NCBI GenBank assembly: GCA_027600665.1
Contig: JADGJL010000632.1
Location: 1 to 16,709, forward strand
From: Irineochytrium annulatum
Lineage: Eukaryota; Chytridiomycota; Chytridiomycetes; Chytridiales; Chytridiaceae
Reading direction: 5' to 3'
DNA: 16,709 bases
A program made the position numbers and the translations under genes. The notes below the pieces were generated by a model. The model was not told the DNA's origin, searched no databases, and saw nothing but the letters and a program-made list of their open reading frames with translations. Positions within the stretch are counted from its first letter, which is position 1. Each line of letters begins with the position of its first letter. Shown piece after piece: positions 7,661 through 16,670 of the stretch.

Positions 7661-9179
7661 TTATTGCTGATATGGCGGCGGGACGAGATCAGGCGCTGAG
7701 GTTGTCGATCCACCGGACGATAGGCTCGATTTGGCGAAAAAAATCAAGCCGGCTGCATCCGGCGCGATGCCGAGATGGTTTTGGAGGGTCTCAACGGTAA
7801 GATGCAGAAGCTGCTTGCCGGTAATCCCATGCACTGCAAGGAGCAAGATTTTAGATCTAGCAAATCGCGGGAGACAAAATGATCTCACGTTCAAAAATGT
7901 CCGCAATGCCGCGATCAAACCCCGTTCTCAACAGCCAGCTTTTGACGTCCGCCGTCGTCCACGATTCCGGGTCATCTAGGGGCCCGGTATAGCCGCTGGC
8001 AAATGATCCGGGCCCTCGTCCACCATCTGACGATGCTCCGACAGTGTACCCTCGCTCAATAACATTTCCGAACAGCGTCGACGGCTTCGTCATCGTCCCC
8101 ATGCCTATAGCCGCCGCTGGGGCCGCCGCTTCAGCGACCTGCGGCGGCTGCCATGTCGCCTGAGAATTCGATCCGGCGGGGCTCGTCGAGCGCGGGGGTG
8201 GTGCCGCCGTCGCTGGCGATGCCATCATGGATAGAGGCGGCGAAGGGGCCGTCGAAGCCGTTATGAAGGGCGCCGAGATATCGCCCGAGCCCGCCGGACG
8301 CTGCTGTGGCGGGTACGCCACTCCCGCGAATGAAGGCGGTCCGTCCCCGTAATGACCACCCGGCACCTCCGCGTTTTGCGGCGTCTTAGGTGTCCTTCCG
8401 CGGTCGCCCATCCTCCGCCGTCGAAGGACGACGAGCGCGGCGACGATTAAGGCGGCCACCAGGACGACGACACCGACGATGGCAGCGATCATGGATGTGG
8501 AGGGTTTTGTGGATGATGATGAGGCGTTGGAGCCCTGTGCTGTGCTGATGCTAGCCGTTGGAGAAGGTTGAGATTCCCCGGTTGTCGACGACGAACCAGA
8601 AGCAGCCGTCGATGCAGCTCCAGATGCCGAGGCGGTGAGCGCAGCTTCCTCCGCCAGGATGATCGGGTTCGTCCCGCAATCACCCCTCGTCGAGGGCGTG
8701 TACGAACCCCCCGTCCACGTCGTCGACCCCGCCATGAAGCAGTTCCCATTCATCGTCACGCTGTTGAGCAACGTGGCCGCCGCCAAGTTCGGCACGGGGC
8801 CGATCAGGAAGTTGTCGTCCAAGTTCAACTGCAACAGGCTCGGCATGCTCGCGATCGCGGGCGGGACCATGCCAACTAAGTCATTCAGATCCAGGTAGAG
8901 GTATTGTACGGCCGTGAGATTCACGATGGAATCGGGGATGTGACCCGCGAGGCTGTTGTTTGAGAGCTGGAGGTAGGACAGGCGCGGGATCAGGATGAGG
9001 GCATTGATGAGGGACGGCAGGTCGGTGGTGATGAAGAAGCCGGGACCTTGGCTCTTCAGGATCAAAGAGGTCGCACGGCCGGCGACCCCGCAGTTCAGGC
9101 CTGGTTGGAGGGTGCAGCAGTCGGTCGGGTCGAAGGTGGATGAGATGAATTGGTGTAGGATCTTGCAGTCCCTGGCCAT
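7661..9179 (-). CDS. LRR-transmembrane-SAM receptor-like protein, no kinase
   Basis: Two exons on the minus strand: 9179-7889 and 7833-7661, giving 487 residues. The 55-nt intron (GTGAGA...CTTGCAG) splits the SAM domain. Residues 5-30 hold a cap with DCCTLQPGLNC; leucine-rich repeats follow at about 55-145 (IPRLSYLQLSNNSLAGHIPD, then VQYLYLDLNDLVGMVPPAI and LLQLNLDDNFLIGPVP), of the plant-like LxGxIP type. A Ser/Thr-rich stalk spans 180-229, a transmembrane helix 230-252, then a basic RRRR stop-transfer, a Pro-rich linker and a SAM domain at about 405-460 (ESWTTADVKSWLLRTGF ... HGITGKQLLHLTVETL). The first ATG at 9179 gives no signal peptide; the frame stays open to about 9251 without another ATG, so a 5' exon with a signal is probably missing. 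A surface sensor that signals by SAM oligomerisation is inferred. Confidence 0.82.
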
Positions 9180-9732
9180 CGCTGGGAGGCTGCTGAGAGA
9201 TCGCGATGGGGTGGGGCGGTGTGTGGGATATCGGCGATAAATGCAAAACACCCACAGAGAAACGAAAAGCTATTGTTTCCACCGCTGTTGTTTATCGCCG
9301 TATTTCTTCCGCTCTTCCTCGAGACGTTGCACGGCAGTTAATCATCCGTCAGCCTCCTGATGCTTTTTCGTACGTTTTCCCTGCCATGAATTTCCTTCAC
9401 GCCTCGACGAATAACATATTTTACGCTGAATTCTATTGCAATATTGCGGGCGCGGAGCTCTACGAACGCGCTAATTACATTTGGTGTTGTTTGGCCAACT
9501 CCCAGAGCAGCTGGGCGATGGTAGGCAGTGATCAGAGTCATTGTGGCTGCCTCAAGTCTCCACCACGGTACCGCGCATGCCGTCGTGATGAGTCTAGCCT
9601 CGAACCTGGGGATCCACCACCGCCTACGCGACGCGCATCCAGTAAATCCCTACGTAAAAATTCGGGAGATCTCCACGGATGCACTAATTACGCCCGACGA
9701 CCACCAACGACGACGGCGGACCTGATATCACC
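9180..9732. promoter_or_regulatory. Divergent promoter region, LRR-SAM gene and DUF7703 gene
   Basis: The 553 bases separate two genes read outward. Open frames of up to 176 codons cross it on the plus strand but show no domain and end at the next gene's start, so I treat them as chance. A 10-bp inverted repeat lies at 9232-9241 (CGGCGATAAA) and 9291-9300 (TTTATCGCCG). A missing first exon of the LRR-SAM gene may also lie here. Confidence 0.45.
9232..9300. repeat. 10-bp perfect inverted repeat, 49-base spacer
   Basis: CGGCGATAAA at 9232-9241 is the reverse complement of TTTATCGCCG at 9291-9300. It lies in the divergent promoter region, 53-121 bases before the LRR-SAM ATG at 9179. It could be a paired binding site; chance is not excluded. 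Confidence 0.5.
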
Positions 9733-11162
9733 ATGAGCACACTAGGCCCGCAGGACATCGTGTCCGTCGCGTCCTTCCAGATCGCGACGGGAGCTGTCGC
9801 CGTCTACATTTGCTTGGAAATGCTCGTCCACATCTTTAATAAGTTTAAGGTGAGCAAGTGAGGAATTTGAAGTGATGTAACGCGTCGTGGCAATAGAGCT
9901 ACAACACGCTGTACTTCTGGAGCCTTCTCGCGACAACCTGCGGGACGCTGCTGTTCACGCTGGGCTTTATCTCGGTGAGAGCCGGGCGCCTCGCCGGAGT
10001 GTTCTAACAAATACAACAGCTCTTCTTCAACATGTACATATCGATTATCGCGCCTCTGGTTGTCTTGACGATTGGATGGTGGAGCATGGTGAGCCGGTAA
10101 CCGATCATGTTGGAACTGACGCGTAATCCGCAGGTGACCGGCCTTAGTGTTGTTATGTACAGCAGACTATCAATTATACGCGTCCCGCAGAAGACTATCA
10201 ACCTTGTTCTTTACATGATTATTGCGAACTTCGTGTTCAGTCATCTTCCGTGAGTAGTGGTGTCCGCTTCAACTAAATAATTCTCACATGACATACATTA
10301 GCACCACCGTTTTGACGTTCGGTGCGAATTTTTATCCGGACTCGGAAAAATGGACTCTGGTAAACATTCATTAAGCTCGCCGTAGCTGACAGTTTTCTCA
10401 CAGGGCTATTCTATCCAAGAAAAGATCCAAATGACCCTCTTTTGTTTCCAAGAGACTGTAAGCGTCTTTTACCTGCTTCCACCAACTAAATCGTTTGGTA
10501 ACTTTCTTCCAGGCGTTATCTCTCATCTACCTGAAATACATAAAGGCCTCCTTCAGCCAAGTGAAACACAAAGGCTCGACGGCGACGCTCGTCCACACCA
10601 TGTACATCAATGCCTTCGTTCTCGCCTTAGACCTCATCGCACTCGCGTTCGAGTACTCCAATCTATACAACTACCAAATCATGTTTAAAGCGATGCTGTA
10701 CGCCATAAAAGTGAAGGCGGAGTTTGCTGTGCTGGAAATATTGATGTGAGTGTGCGAGGTCGAGAGGCGGGGGGGAGTTAATATGTGATAGGAAGAGACG
10801 GGAAGGGGAGAGGAGTGGCATACTAATGGCGAGAGGAGTGGCATACTAATGGCCCTTTTTATAAATGCAGGCAAGTTGCGGACAACGAGGCAGGAACCCT
10901 GAGCAGGGGCCTAAGCAGCACATCAAAGCGAGCCGTGACGATGGCCGGATCAGCACTTGACCCTGAAGCAACGGGATTGGGAGCTGACTCGCTGCACAGG
11001 GTGTTCAGCAGTGGGCAAAAGCGACCCGTGACGGGTTCTGATGTGGTAACAGACCCTAACGAGGAGAGAAGAGGCTCGAAGATAGGAGGCAAGCTGTCGG
11101 TGGGGCCGTCGCTGGATTTTAGCAAGCTGTCGATGGACCATCGGTCGATTGACTCAGCATAG
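9733..11162 (+). CDS. DUF7703 family multi-pass membrane protein
   Basis: Eight exons: 9733-9849, 9897-9974, 10020-10088, 10134-10249, 10302-10359, 10404-10457, 10513-10745 and 10871-11162, giving 338 residues. Seven introns are 44-55 nt except the last (125 nt); all are GT...AG and every join keeps frame. The protein has about seven hydrophobic helices: roughly 8-33, 40-65, 66-88, 89-100, 107-138, 153-173 and 189-211. Motifs that I associate with the fungal DUF7703 family are TLYFWSLL, GWWSMVTGLSVVMYSRL, TTVLTFGANF, EKIQMTLFCFQE and FEYSNLYNYQ followed by KVKAEFAVLEIL (227-238). The C-terminal 95 residues are Ser/Arg-rich and probably cytosolic. The family has no established function that I know of; a receptor-like or transport role is only inference. 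The start ATG has a good context (TCACCATGA). Confidence 0.88.
10808..10853 (+). repeat. Perfect 23-bp tandem duplication carrying a branch-point-like TACTAAT
   Basis: Units 10808-10830 and 10831-10853 are identical; each begins GAGAGGAGTGG and contains TACTAAT. The pair sits in the last intron of the DUF7703 gene, 17 bases before the acceptor AG (10869-10870), and makes this intron more than twice as long as its siblings. Confidence 0.95.
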
Positions 11163-11360
11163 AACCTGTGCTCTCCATTGATCCTGCTTTGGTCCCGGCA
11201 GCTGTCCTAAACTTTCAATTATTTTAATTTAACTTCCCGCGTTTGTATGGCAATGTCTTGCTGAAAGAAAATGATATTATAAAATTACTGTTTGCTTCAT
11301 CATACAAAAGTTCCGACTTCCAGCCCCGGCATACAAAGAACAAACCCTCCGACGCCTTCA
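11163..11360. other. Convergent 3' intergenic region
   Basis: The 198 bases between the DUF7703 stop and the GT14 stop are AT-rich and hold no gene. Overlapping 3' UTRs are likely. Confidence 0.5.
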
Positions 11361-13345
11361 TCACCAATCCCTCAACACATACTCCTTGCCCGGTATATCC
11401 CCGTACCTCTCATCCGGCAGCACGTGCCTGTCCAAATGGTTTTCCCTCACCCACGCAATCAGTTCCCCACCCTCCGGCGTCTCTGACCGTACCTTCCGTA
11501 CGAATAAATACTTCGGGTCCTGTCCCGGTTCTTGCTCGCCGATCGCGGATCGCCAGCCGATGTCGAGCGTGGCAGGGTGAGCGTGGCCCGGGTAAAAGTG
11601 GATGAAGCGCTTGTGGTCGTTTATGAGGGTGTGTTGGAACTCAGGGGCGTTGAGGAGGACTGGGGGAAAGTAGTGATGAGAACGTGCGAGAAAAGCAGGG
11701 ACTGTACCGGTGCCGAAGTATTGTTCGTCTGGGATCTGTGTGAACTCCATGTGCGCCAAAGCGTCGAGCGCTTCGTTCGACGTGCGAAGGTGTTCAACAA
11801 ACTTTCTCGAGAGAATAACCCACTACGCGATCGTTATCTATCAGGCTTTAATAGGCGAAGCTCAAACCTGACTGTGCTTCGCCATCTGCCAGTTTCTGAA
11901 AGGCGGATACAGCAGCCCCAAGTTTTTCGGCGAGTGCAGCGTGTTCTCATACGAAGCCTGCTCCTCCCTCGCAAGCATCGGCAACGTCATCCTCTTCGCC
12001 GTGTCCAGATGCGCCTCGCCCTCCCAGCTCCCTACCCAGAACCCAACATAATTTTTCTCGGCCGTCCCGTGCGGGTCAAACCCAACAGAAAGCACACGAT
12101 GCACCTCGCGACTTCTCCGAAGCGGGAAGTCATGCGCAGACAGGTTGATCACGAGGTCCCAGTCGGCCAAGTCCAAGAGCTCCCAAAATCCCGAGACCTG
12201 CATCCAGACCAGCGAGACGTGGCCCCACATCCCCGTGTATCGATACCGCGCGAGAAACACATTCCCCGGCTCCCTCGTGATTTCAGTACCCTTCGACCTC
12301 GCCAAGCGCTGCTCGTGCAAACGCTGATTCCGCTCCTCGACCCAGCTCTCCGTCGCCTCCGCTAGCCGTTCTGACCCTCCATCGACGTGGACGAGAAACA
12401 CGGCGGACCCGTCGTCTAGCTCGTGGACGAGGAGTTTCGCGGCGTCGAGGGACTCGACGCCACCGTGGATCATTAGGACGTAAGCGATGCGATATGTTCT
12501 GCGCGTGGGCGTGCGCAAGGGCATGTGGTGGAGGGCGGGGAGGACTGGCGTCATGTAGGACTCAGCGTCAACGTGATGGAGGAGGCGGGAGTGGGTCAAG
12601 TTTGCTGGGACGTTGTTGCCCTCGGCCACGACGTGGCAGGAGAAGCGTTTAAGCTCCTGATAAACATAACAACATTAATCATGGGCGGTAAAAGAGAGTC
12701 GGTACAAACCTCCCGCTCCAGGAACTGGTTGTCCATCGCAATCTGGTCTCTCGTAGCCCTCGCCTCCTCGTCCAGCATGCCCGTAAACACCTCCATCGGC
12801 GGGTTGTACTCGGCCACGCTCATGCCCCAGCGGTGCACGTGCGTCAACGAGTCGAACGTGGCGTTGTTCAGCATCGTGCAGAACTCGAAGCCCGTCGCCT
12901 TGAAGTATCGACTGCCCTTGTCCCTTACGCTCCGCGCGGCTTCGGAAAGGAGCGACGGGAAGATGCCAAAACTTTCAGAGTCGTCGATGACGGACGAGAG
13001 TTGGACGACGATCGGCTCGTGGATCGAGTGGAAGTGGTTCGGGCCTAGAGATTCCCCAGGCCTTCAATCGATTAGAACGGTGTCACGGCAGCAGCAACCG
13101 AAAACAGAAACATACCCGGCATCACTTCCAGCTCGACGGAGCCCCGGCCAGAAAGAAAATCTCGCCAGCAATCTCACCAGCAGCGCCCCGACGAACAGCA
13201 GGCAGACCGACCGCGCGACGGCTCTGAGCTTCCTCCTCCCGCTCGGGAACGGCGAACTCGGGCTCCTCCTTCGCGGGCTGAAGTCGCCGGGCTGGTGGTG
13301 GTCGACGTCCCCGCAGGCGTTCACTGACAGTGGAGGATTCGCCAT
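11361..13345 (-). CDS. GT14 glycosyltransferase (xylosyltransferase / core-2 branching type)
   Basis: Four exons on the minus strand: 13345-13116, 13061-12710, 12656-11868 and 11801-11361, giving 603 residues. Introns are 54, 53 and 66 nt; the last uses a weak donor (GTTTGA) and an AAAG acceptor, chosen because it restores the family sequence. The first in-frame ATG is at 13345; the frame is open further up without ATG. Residues 1-43 are cytosolic and basic, a transmembrane segment spans about 44-64 (VCLLFVGALLVRLL), a type II Golgi layout. A lumenal region of about 180 residues precedes the catalytic domain. GT14 hallmarks are YRIAYVLMIHGG (249-260), FLVHVDGG (281-288), MWGHVSLVWMQ (337-347), DWDLVINLSAHDFPLRR (359-375) and PDEQYF (481-486). 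The family moves xylose or GlcNAc from UDP-sugars onto proteins or glycans; the acceptor here is unknown. Confidence 0.9.
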
Positions 13346-13403
13346 AATTGGACTTCGCGGCTGGAATTGGAACCTCGTCAAATTTCGTGCTCGGCATTCA
13401 TTG
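13346..13403. promoter_or_regulatory. 58-bp bidirectional promoter between GT14 and ACBD6-like start codons
   Basis: The GT14 ATG (minus, 13345) and the ACBD6-like ATG (plus, 13404) are separated by only 58 bases. Unless one start is wrong, the two 5' leaders must be extremely short or overlap the opposite coding sequence. I see no clear TATA box. Confidence 0.5.
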
Positions 13404-14521
13404 ATGAGCAACGGCACCGATGAGGACGCCGCGGCCGACGCATTCAACCGGGCCTCGGCGTTCGTCGCAGGGCAGACTGCTGCGAGGATTGAGACTACTG
13501 ATCAGCTGAAGGTAATATCTCCAATGTCGAAATGAAGGTCGGTTTGGTAATTTCTTCCTCTTCGTTGCTGGTGGACGATCGCGGGCCTGACAGTGGACTA
13601 ACGCTTCTTTTTTTCGAATGATGATAGTTGTATGCGCTATTTAAAGTTGTAAACGTCGGGAAGTGCGACGTGCCTAGGCCGGGTTTCTTTGATTTTACGG
13701 GGAAGGCTAAGGTGAGCGTTCTAGTTTACGTTCTCTCTTTGCTTCCTGCTTCTTCGTCCGCGCATGCTATAAGCGAATCCATGCGATATTGTTCTCACTA
13801 CGCGCGTATTATGTGTTTTCTTGACGCCTGCAGTGGGATGCCTGGAATGAGCTCGGCGATTTGCCGAAGAAGGAGGCGGCCGAGCGATATATGGAGCTAG
13901 TCGAAAAACTGACGGGATGGAGACGGGAACTGCCGGACAGTGAAAACGCTCAAAGCGCACCGCCATCGGGTCCGGGAAGCCGAGGAGGACGGAGTGGCAT
14001 GGGATTCGGCGTGAGCGTCATGGCTGCTGACGAGGACGATGGTGATGAAGTCAGGTAGGAATGCCGCGCGTCTAAGTCTTCACCCTTACACCTAAAATTT
14101 AACAGGGACGAAGACAAGACGCTCTCCCAATGGGTCGCGGAGGGCGATATGGACCGGGTACGAGATTTGATTGACGCTGGCGCGGACTTGGACGAGCCCG
14201 ATGAGGACGGGATGACGGCGTTGCATTGGGCCGCGGACCGGGGGAACATCCAGGCGATTGAGCTTCTCGTCGCTCGCGGGGCGCGGCTGGATGTGCAGGA
14301 CGGGGAGGGATACACGCCGCTGCATTATGGTTTGTGACGAAGACATGCATCATGACGACGATGCTAACTTTCATCGCCTGGCAGCGGCTATGACGTCGAG
14401 TTTGGAAGCGACGAAGGCCTTGATTGAGGCTGGCTCCGACGTTTCTTTGCGGGATGGGGAAGGGAAGTTGGCCCGGGATCTTGTTGCACCAGAGGTTGCG
14501 GATGTATTCAGTTGTATGTAA
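13404..14521 (+). CDS. ACBD6-like acyl-CoA-binding protein with ankyrin repeats
   Basis: Five exons: 13404-13511, 13628-13711, 13834-14054, 14106-14329 and 14385-14521, giving 257 residues (human ACBD6 is about 280). Introns are 116, 122, 51 and 55 nt. The acyl-CoA-binding domain covers about 12-92: LYALFKVVNVGKCDVPRPG (37-55) and DFTGKAKWDAWNELG (58-72), then EAAERYMELVEKL. Ligand residues of bovine ACBP map to Tyr38, Phe41 (Tyr in ACBP), Lys42, Lys64 and Tyr83. A Gly/Ser and acidic linker follows, then ankyrin repeats from about 143 to 240, the clearest being DGMTALHWAADRGNIQAIEL and GEGYTPLHYAAMTSSLEATK. It should bind long-chain acyl-CoA in the cytosol and present or sense it through the ankyrin part; in animals ACBD6 assists N-myristoyltransferase. 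It is divergently paired with the GT14 gene. Confidence 0.92.
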
Positions 14522-14833
14522 TGCCGGTTCCCGTAAGGTTACCTAGGGGACAAAGTTCGCAAGCACTCATGAGACTTTCGAATGATAATACATTAATTTT
14601 TTGTACAAGATAAGTGAGCTCAACTATCCACGGGGGGTTGCGGCAATAGCTTCGGCTAGGCTTGACGGCTAAAAAGCAAGAGATTCTATTAGTGGGATCG
14701 ATGAGCGTCATTAAAAGCAGATAGTATCAGCAGATAGCAGCAATATCTCAAAGCGCCGATACGGCCTCCGAACGTTCGCCCGTGTAGGTGTTCGTTGATC
14801 GAAACGTCGTCAAAAGTGAGTTGCACACCGATC
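14522..14833. other. Intergenic, promoter side of the CDGSH gene
   Basis: The 312 bases lie between two plus-strand genes. A short direct repeat AGCAGATAG occurs twice near 14716-14740. I see nothing else. Confidence 0.5.
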
Positions 14834-15576
14834 ATGGCCTCCACCGTCGCTGCTGGTGAGTGCGGAGCGACCTGCGGACCGCGGCCTCAGCACGGAACGT
14901 CCTCGACGTCCTCCGTGTCGCTGTGTGTGAATGCTATATCGCGTGCCACGTCTTGCTAGAAGCTGGAATAGCCAGCATCGAATTTAACCCTCGATATTAT
15001 TCACTTTCCAGAGCCCGTGTTTGTTCAGGCCGGCCCATACCAGGTCGACCTTGTGCCAAACAAGGTAGGAATTTTCGTTTGTTGGATTCACCGCGTTATA
15101 ATTTCGTTCTTATTTGTAATACAGGACTACTACTGGTGCGCGTGCGGGAAAAGCAAGAGCCAGCCCTTTTGCGATGGCAGCGTAAGATGTTCGTGCGCCT
15201 TGGCGTATCCTCACTTCTGCATTTTAGCATAAGGGCAGTGGAATTACGCCGATCAAGTTCACCGTCGACGAGGCCAAGAAATATTTTCTCTGCGGCTGCA
15301 AGGTCTCGGACAGCAAGCCGTTCTGCGATGGTATTGGCTTCGTGTTCAACGGCTGTGTTCGACGCGAGTCAGTAATACAAGTTTGAAATAGGCACCCACC
15401 GCAAGGAGAAGGGTCTTCGAAAGTACAACGAATTCCTTTTGAAAAAGAACGGGGAGCTCGTGGCCATGCTCGAGGCTTCGAAGGCGTCACAGCAGAGCCA
15501 TCAACGCATATTCATTACGATCGCGGCCTTGGCTGTCGTGACCACGGTGGCCCTCTTCAGGGCGAGGCAGGTGTAG
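14834..15576 (+). CDS. Double-CDGSH iron-sulfur protein with C-terminal membrane anchor
   Basis: Five exons: 14834-14855, 15012-15064, 15125-15181, 15228-15330 and 15392-15576, giving 139 residues. The first exon encodes only seven full codons; introns are 156, 60, 46 and 61 nt. Two CDGSH motifs are complete: Cys30, Cys32, Cys41, His45 (WCACGKSKSQPFCDGS then H) and Cys66, Cys68, Cys77, His81 (LCGCKVSDSKPFCDGTH). Both are interrupted by introns, directly before His45 and within the codon of Gly79, and joining them restores each motif. Each should bind one 2Fe-2S cluster with three Cys and one His. The pair resembles the mitochondrial matrix protein CISD3, but here a charged helix follows and residues 118-134 (IFITIAALAVVTTVALF) form a transmembrane segment ending RARQV, a tail-anchor layout. 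Mitochondrial outer membrane or ER location is inferred. Likely role is electron or cluster transfer. Confidence 0.9.
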
Positions 15577-15950
15577 GTACTTCGTGTTCCGTCATTGCCT
15601 CTAGCTCCGCCCATTTGGCGGGTTGTACCTTATACATTACTTTCGATGTATCCAATCTTGCATGTAATGGAAAAAAAAAAATTGTTTTTACTGGAAGCGT
15701 CGCGATTGGTACCCAATCACCCCCAGGCTGCCGATTTCACAGAAAGGTTGCATTATGTAGCGAGAATTTCGGTTCAAATTTATGAATGCTTAACTTAATG
15801 GAGAAAGCTATGTGGCACAGTTAACTTAAATGTGGAGAAGAATAACATTTTGGTATTAAACAATTGTTTGGTCGGGACGAGCGCCAAACAAGACAATATG
15901 CATAATACTATAAATATAATGCGGGTATATAATCAAGTCCACACAAAAAT
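15577..15950. other. Convergent 3' intergenic region, AT-rich
   Basis: The region holds an A run near 15670 and AT-rich sequence up to the K+ channel stop. I see no gene. Confidence 0.6.
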
Positions 15951-16670
15951 CTATAGCGGAGACTGGGGAGGAGATATCACCATTTCCCCAGAAGTCACCT
16001 TACCAGGCTTGCTCTCCCCCTCGCTCGCGGATCCCATACTGAACTTCCTCGCCCACCGTCCGAAACCACCTCCCCCATCACCATCCCGCCTGGTGCCTGC
16101 CGTTCCGTCATCGCCCAGTCGCAACGTCTGCAGCTTCCTCAAAGCCCTAATCCTCTTCGCCTGCTTACCCACCTTCATAGCCTGCACCCTCGCAACAACT
16201 GTCGATAACGCATACGCCCACACGCCCAGCCCGGCAAACGTCATCACGATCACCCAGCTCCGACCCCAACCCGTGACGGGGTACAGGTCGCCATATCCGG
16301 TCGTTGTCATGAGCGAGAACGTGAAATACACGGCGTTCAGGAGCGTCCAGCCTTCGGTCGCGACGAGGACGACGGAGCCGAGGAGCCAGGTCGAAATGAC
16401 AAAGACGGAGGCCGCGAGAAGGTCCGTGTGGGTCTCGGTGTGCTCGTGGAGGTGCTTGAGGGCGCGGGCCCACATGTTGCCGCACCATCGGTCCATCTTC
16501 CATCGACCCTTTCGCTCGGGCGGTGGTGCGCCGGGCACGATCTCGGAACGGAGCGGGCTGCTAGGACGCTCGCGGGGCGAGTCGCGCTCCACGACGGGCG
16601 AGAGCATTCCGCCGCCACCCTGCCACAACCCGCTAAGCCGAAGCGGACGGACGTCCCTCCGCTGCTGCAT
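15951..16670 (-). CDS. Potassium channel with one pore loop (ion-channel-2 type), possibly partial
   Basis: From the ATG at 16670 the frame encodes 239 residues and ends at TAG (15953-15951). Upstream of this ATG the frame remains open to the window edge, so more coding sequence may lie outside. Residues 1-60 are Pro/Arg/Ser-rich. Helix 1 spans about 84-104 (LLAASVFVISTWLLGSVVLV), the pore helix and filter 108-131 with FSLMTTTGYGDLYP, where TTGYGD is the K+ selectivity signature, and helix 2 about 138-162. A basic cytosolic tail follows (GKQAKRIRALRKLQ). This is the two-TM, one-pore layout. Fungal TOK channels carry two pores and eight helices; the low-complexity N-terminus could be the linker before the second pore of such a protein. 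A free two-TM channel would need to form tetramers. Control of plasma-membrane K+ flux is the likely role. Confidence 0.82.
   Translation of the reverse strand: MQQRRDVRPLRLSGLWQGGGGMLSPVVERDSPRERPSSPLRSEIVPGAPPPERKGRWKMDRWCGNMWARALKHLHEHTETHTDLLAASVFVISTWLLGSVVLVATEGWTLLNAVYFTFSLMTTTGYGDLYPVTGWGRSWVIVMTFAGLGVWAYALSTVVARVQAMKVGKQAKRIRALRKLQTLRLGDDGTAGTRRDGDGGGGFGRWARKFSMGSASEGESKPGKVTSGEMVISPPQSPL

Noticed and set aside
9206..9736. 176-codon plus-strand open frame in the divergent promoter
   Set aside because: It shows no domain or biased composition, overlaps the antisense start of the LRR-SAM gene and runs into the DUF7703 start; it reads like chance.
11532..12365. 277-codon plus-strand open frame
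   Set aside because: It is the antisense shadow of GT14 exons 3 and 4; Arg-rich and without motifs.
12525..13535. 336-codon plus-strand open frame across the GT14 gene
   Set aside because: It is antisense to GT14 exons that carry clear motifs; only its last part is real, as exon 1 of the ACBD6-like gene in the same frame from 13404.
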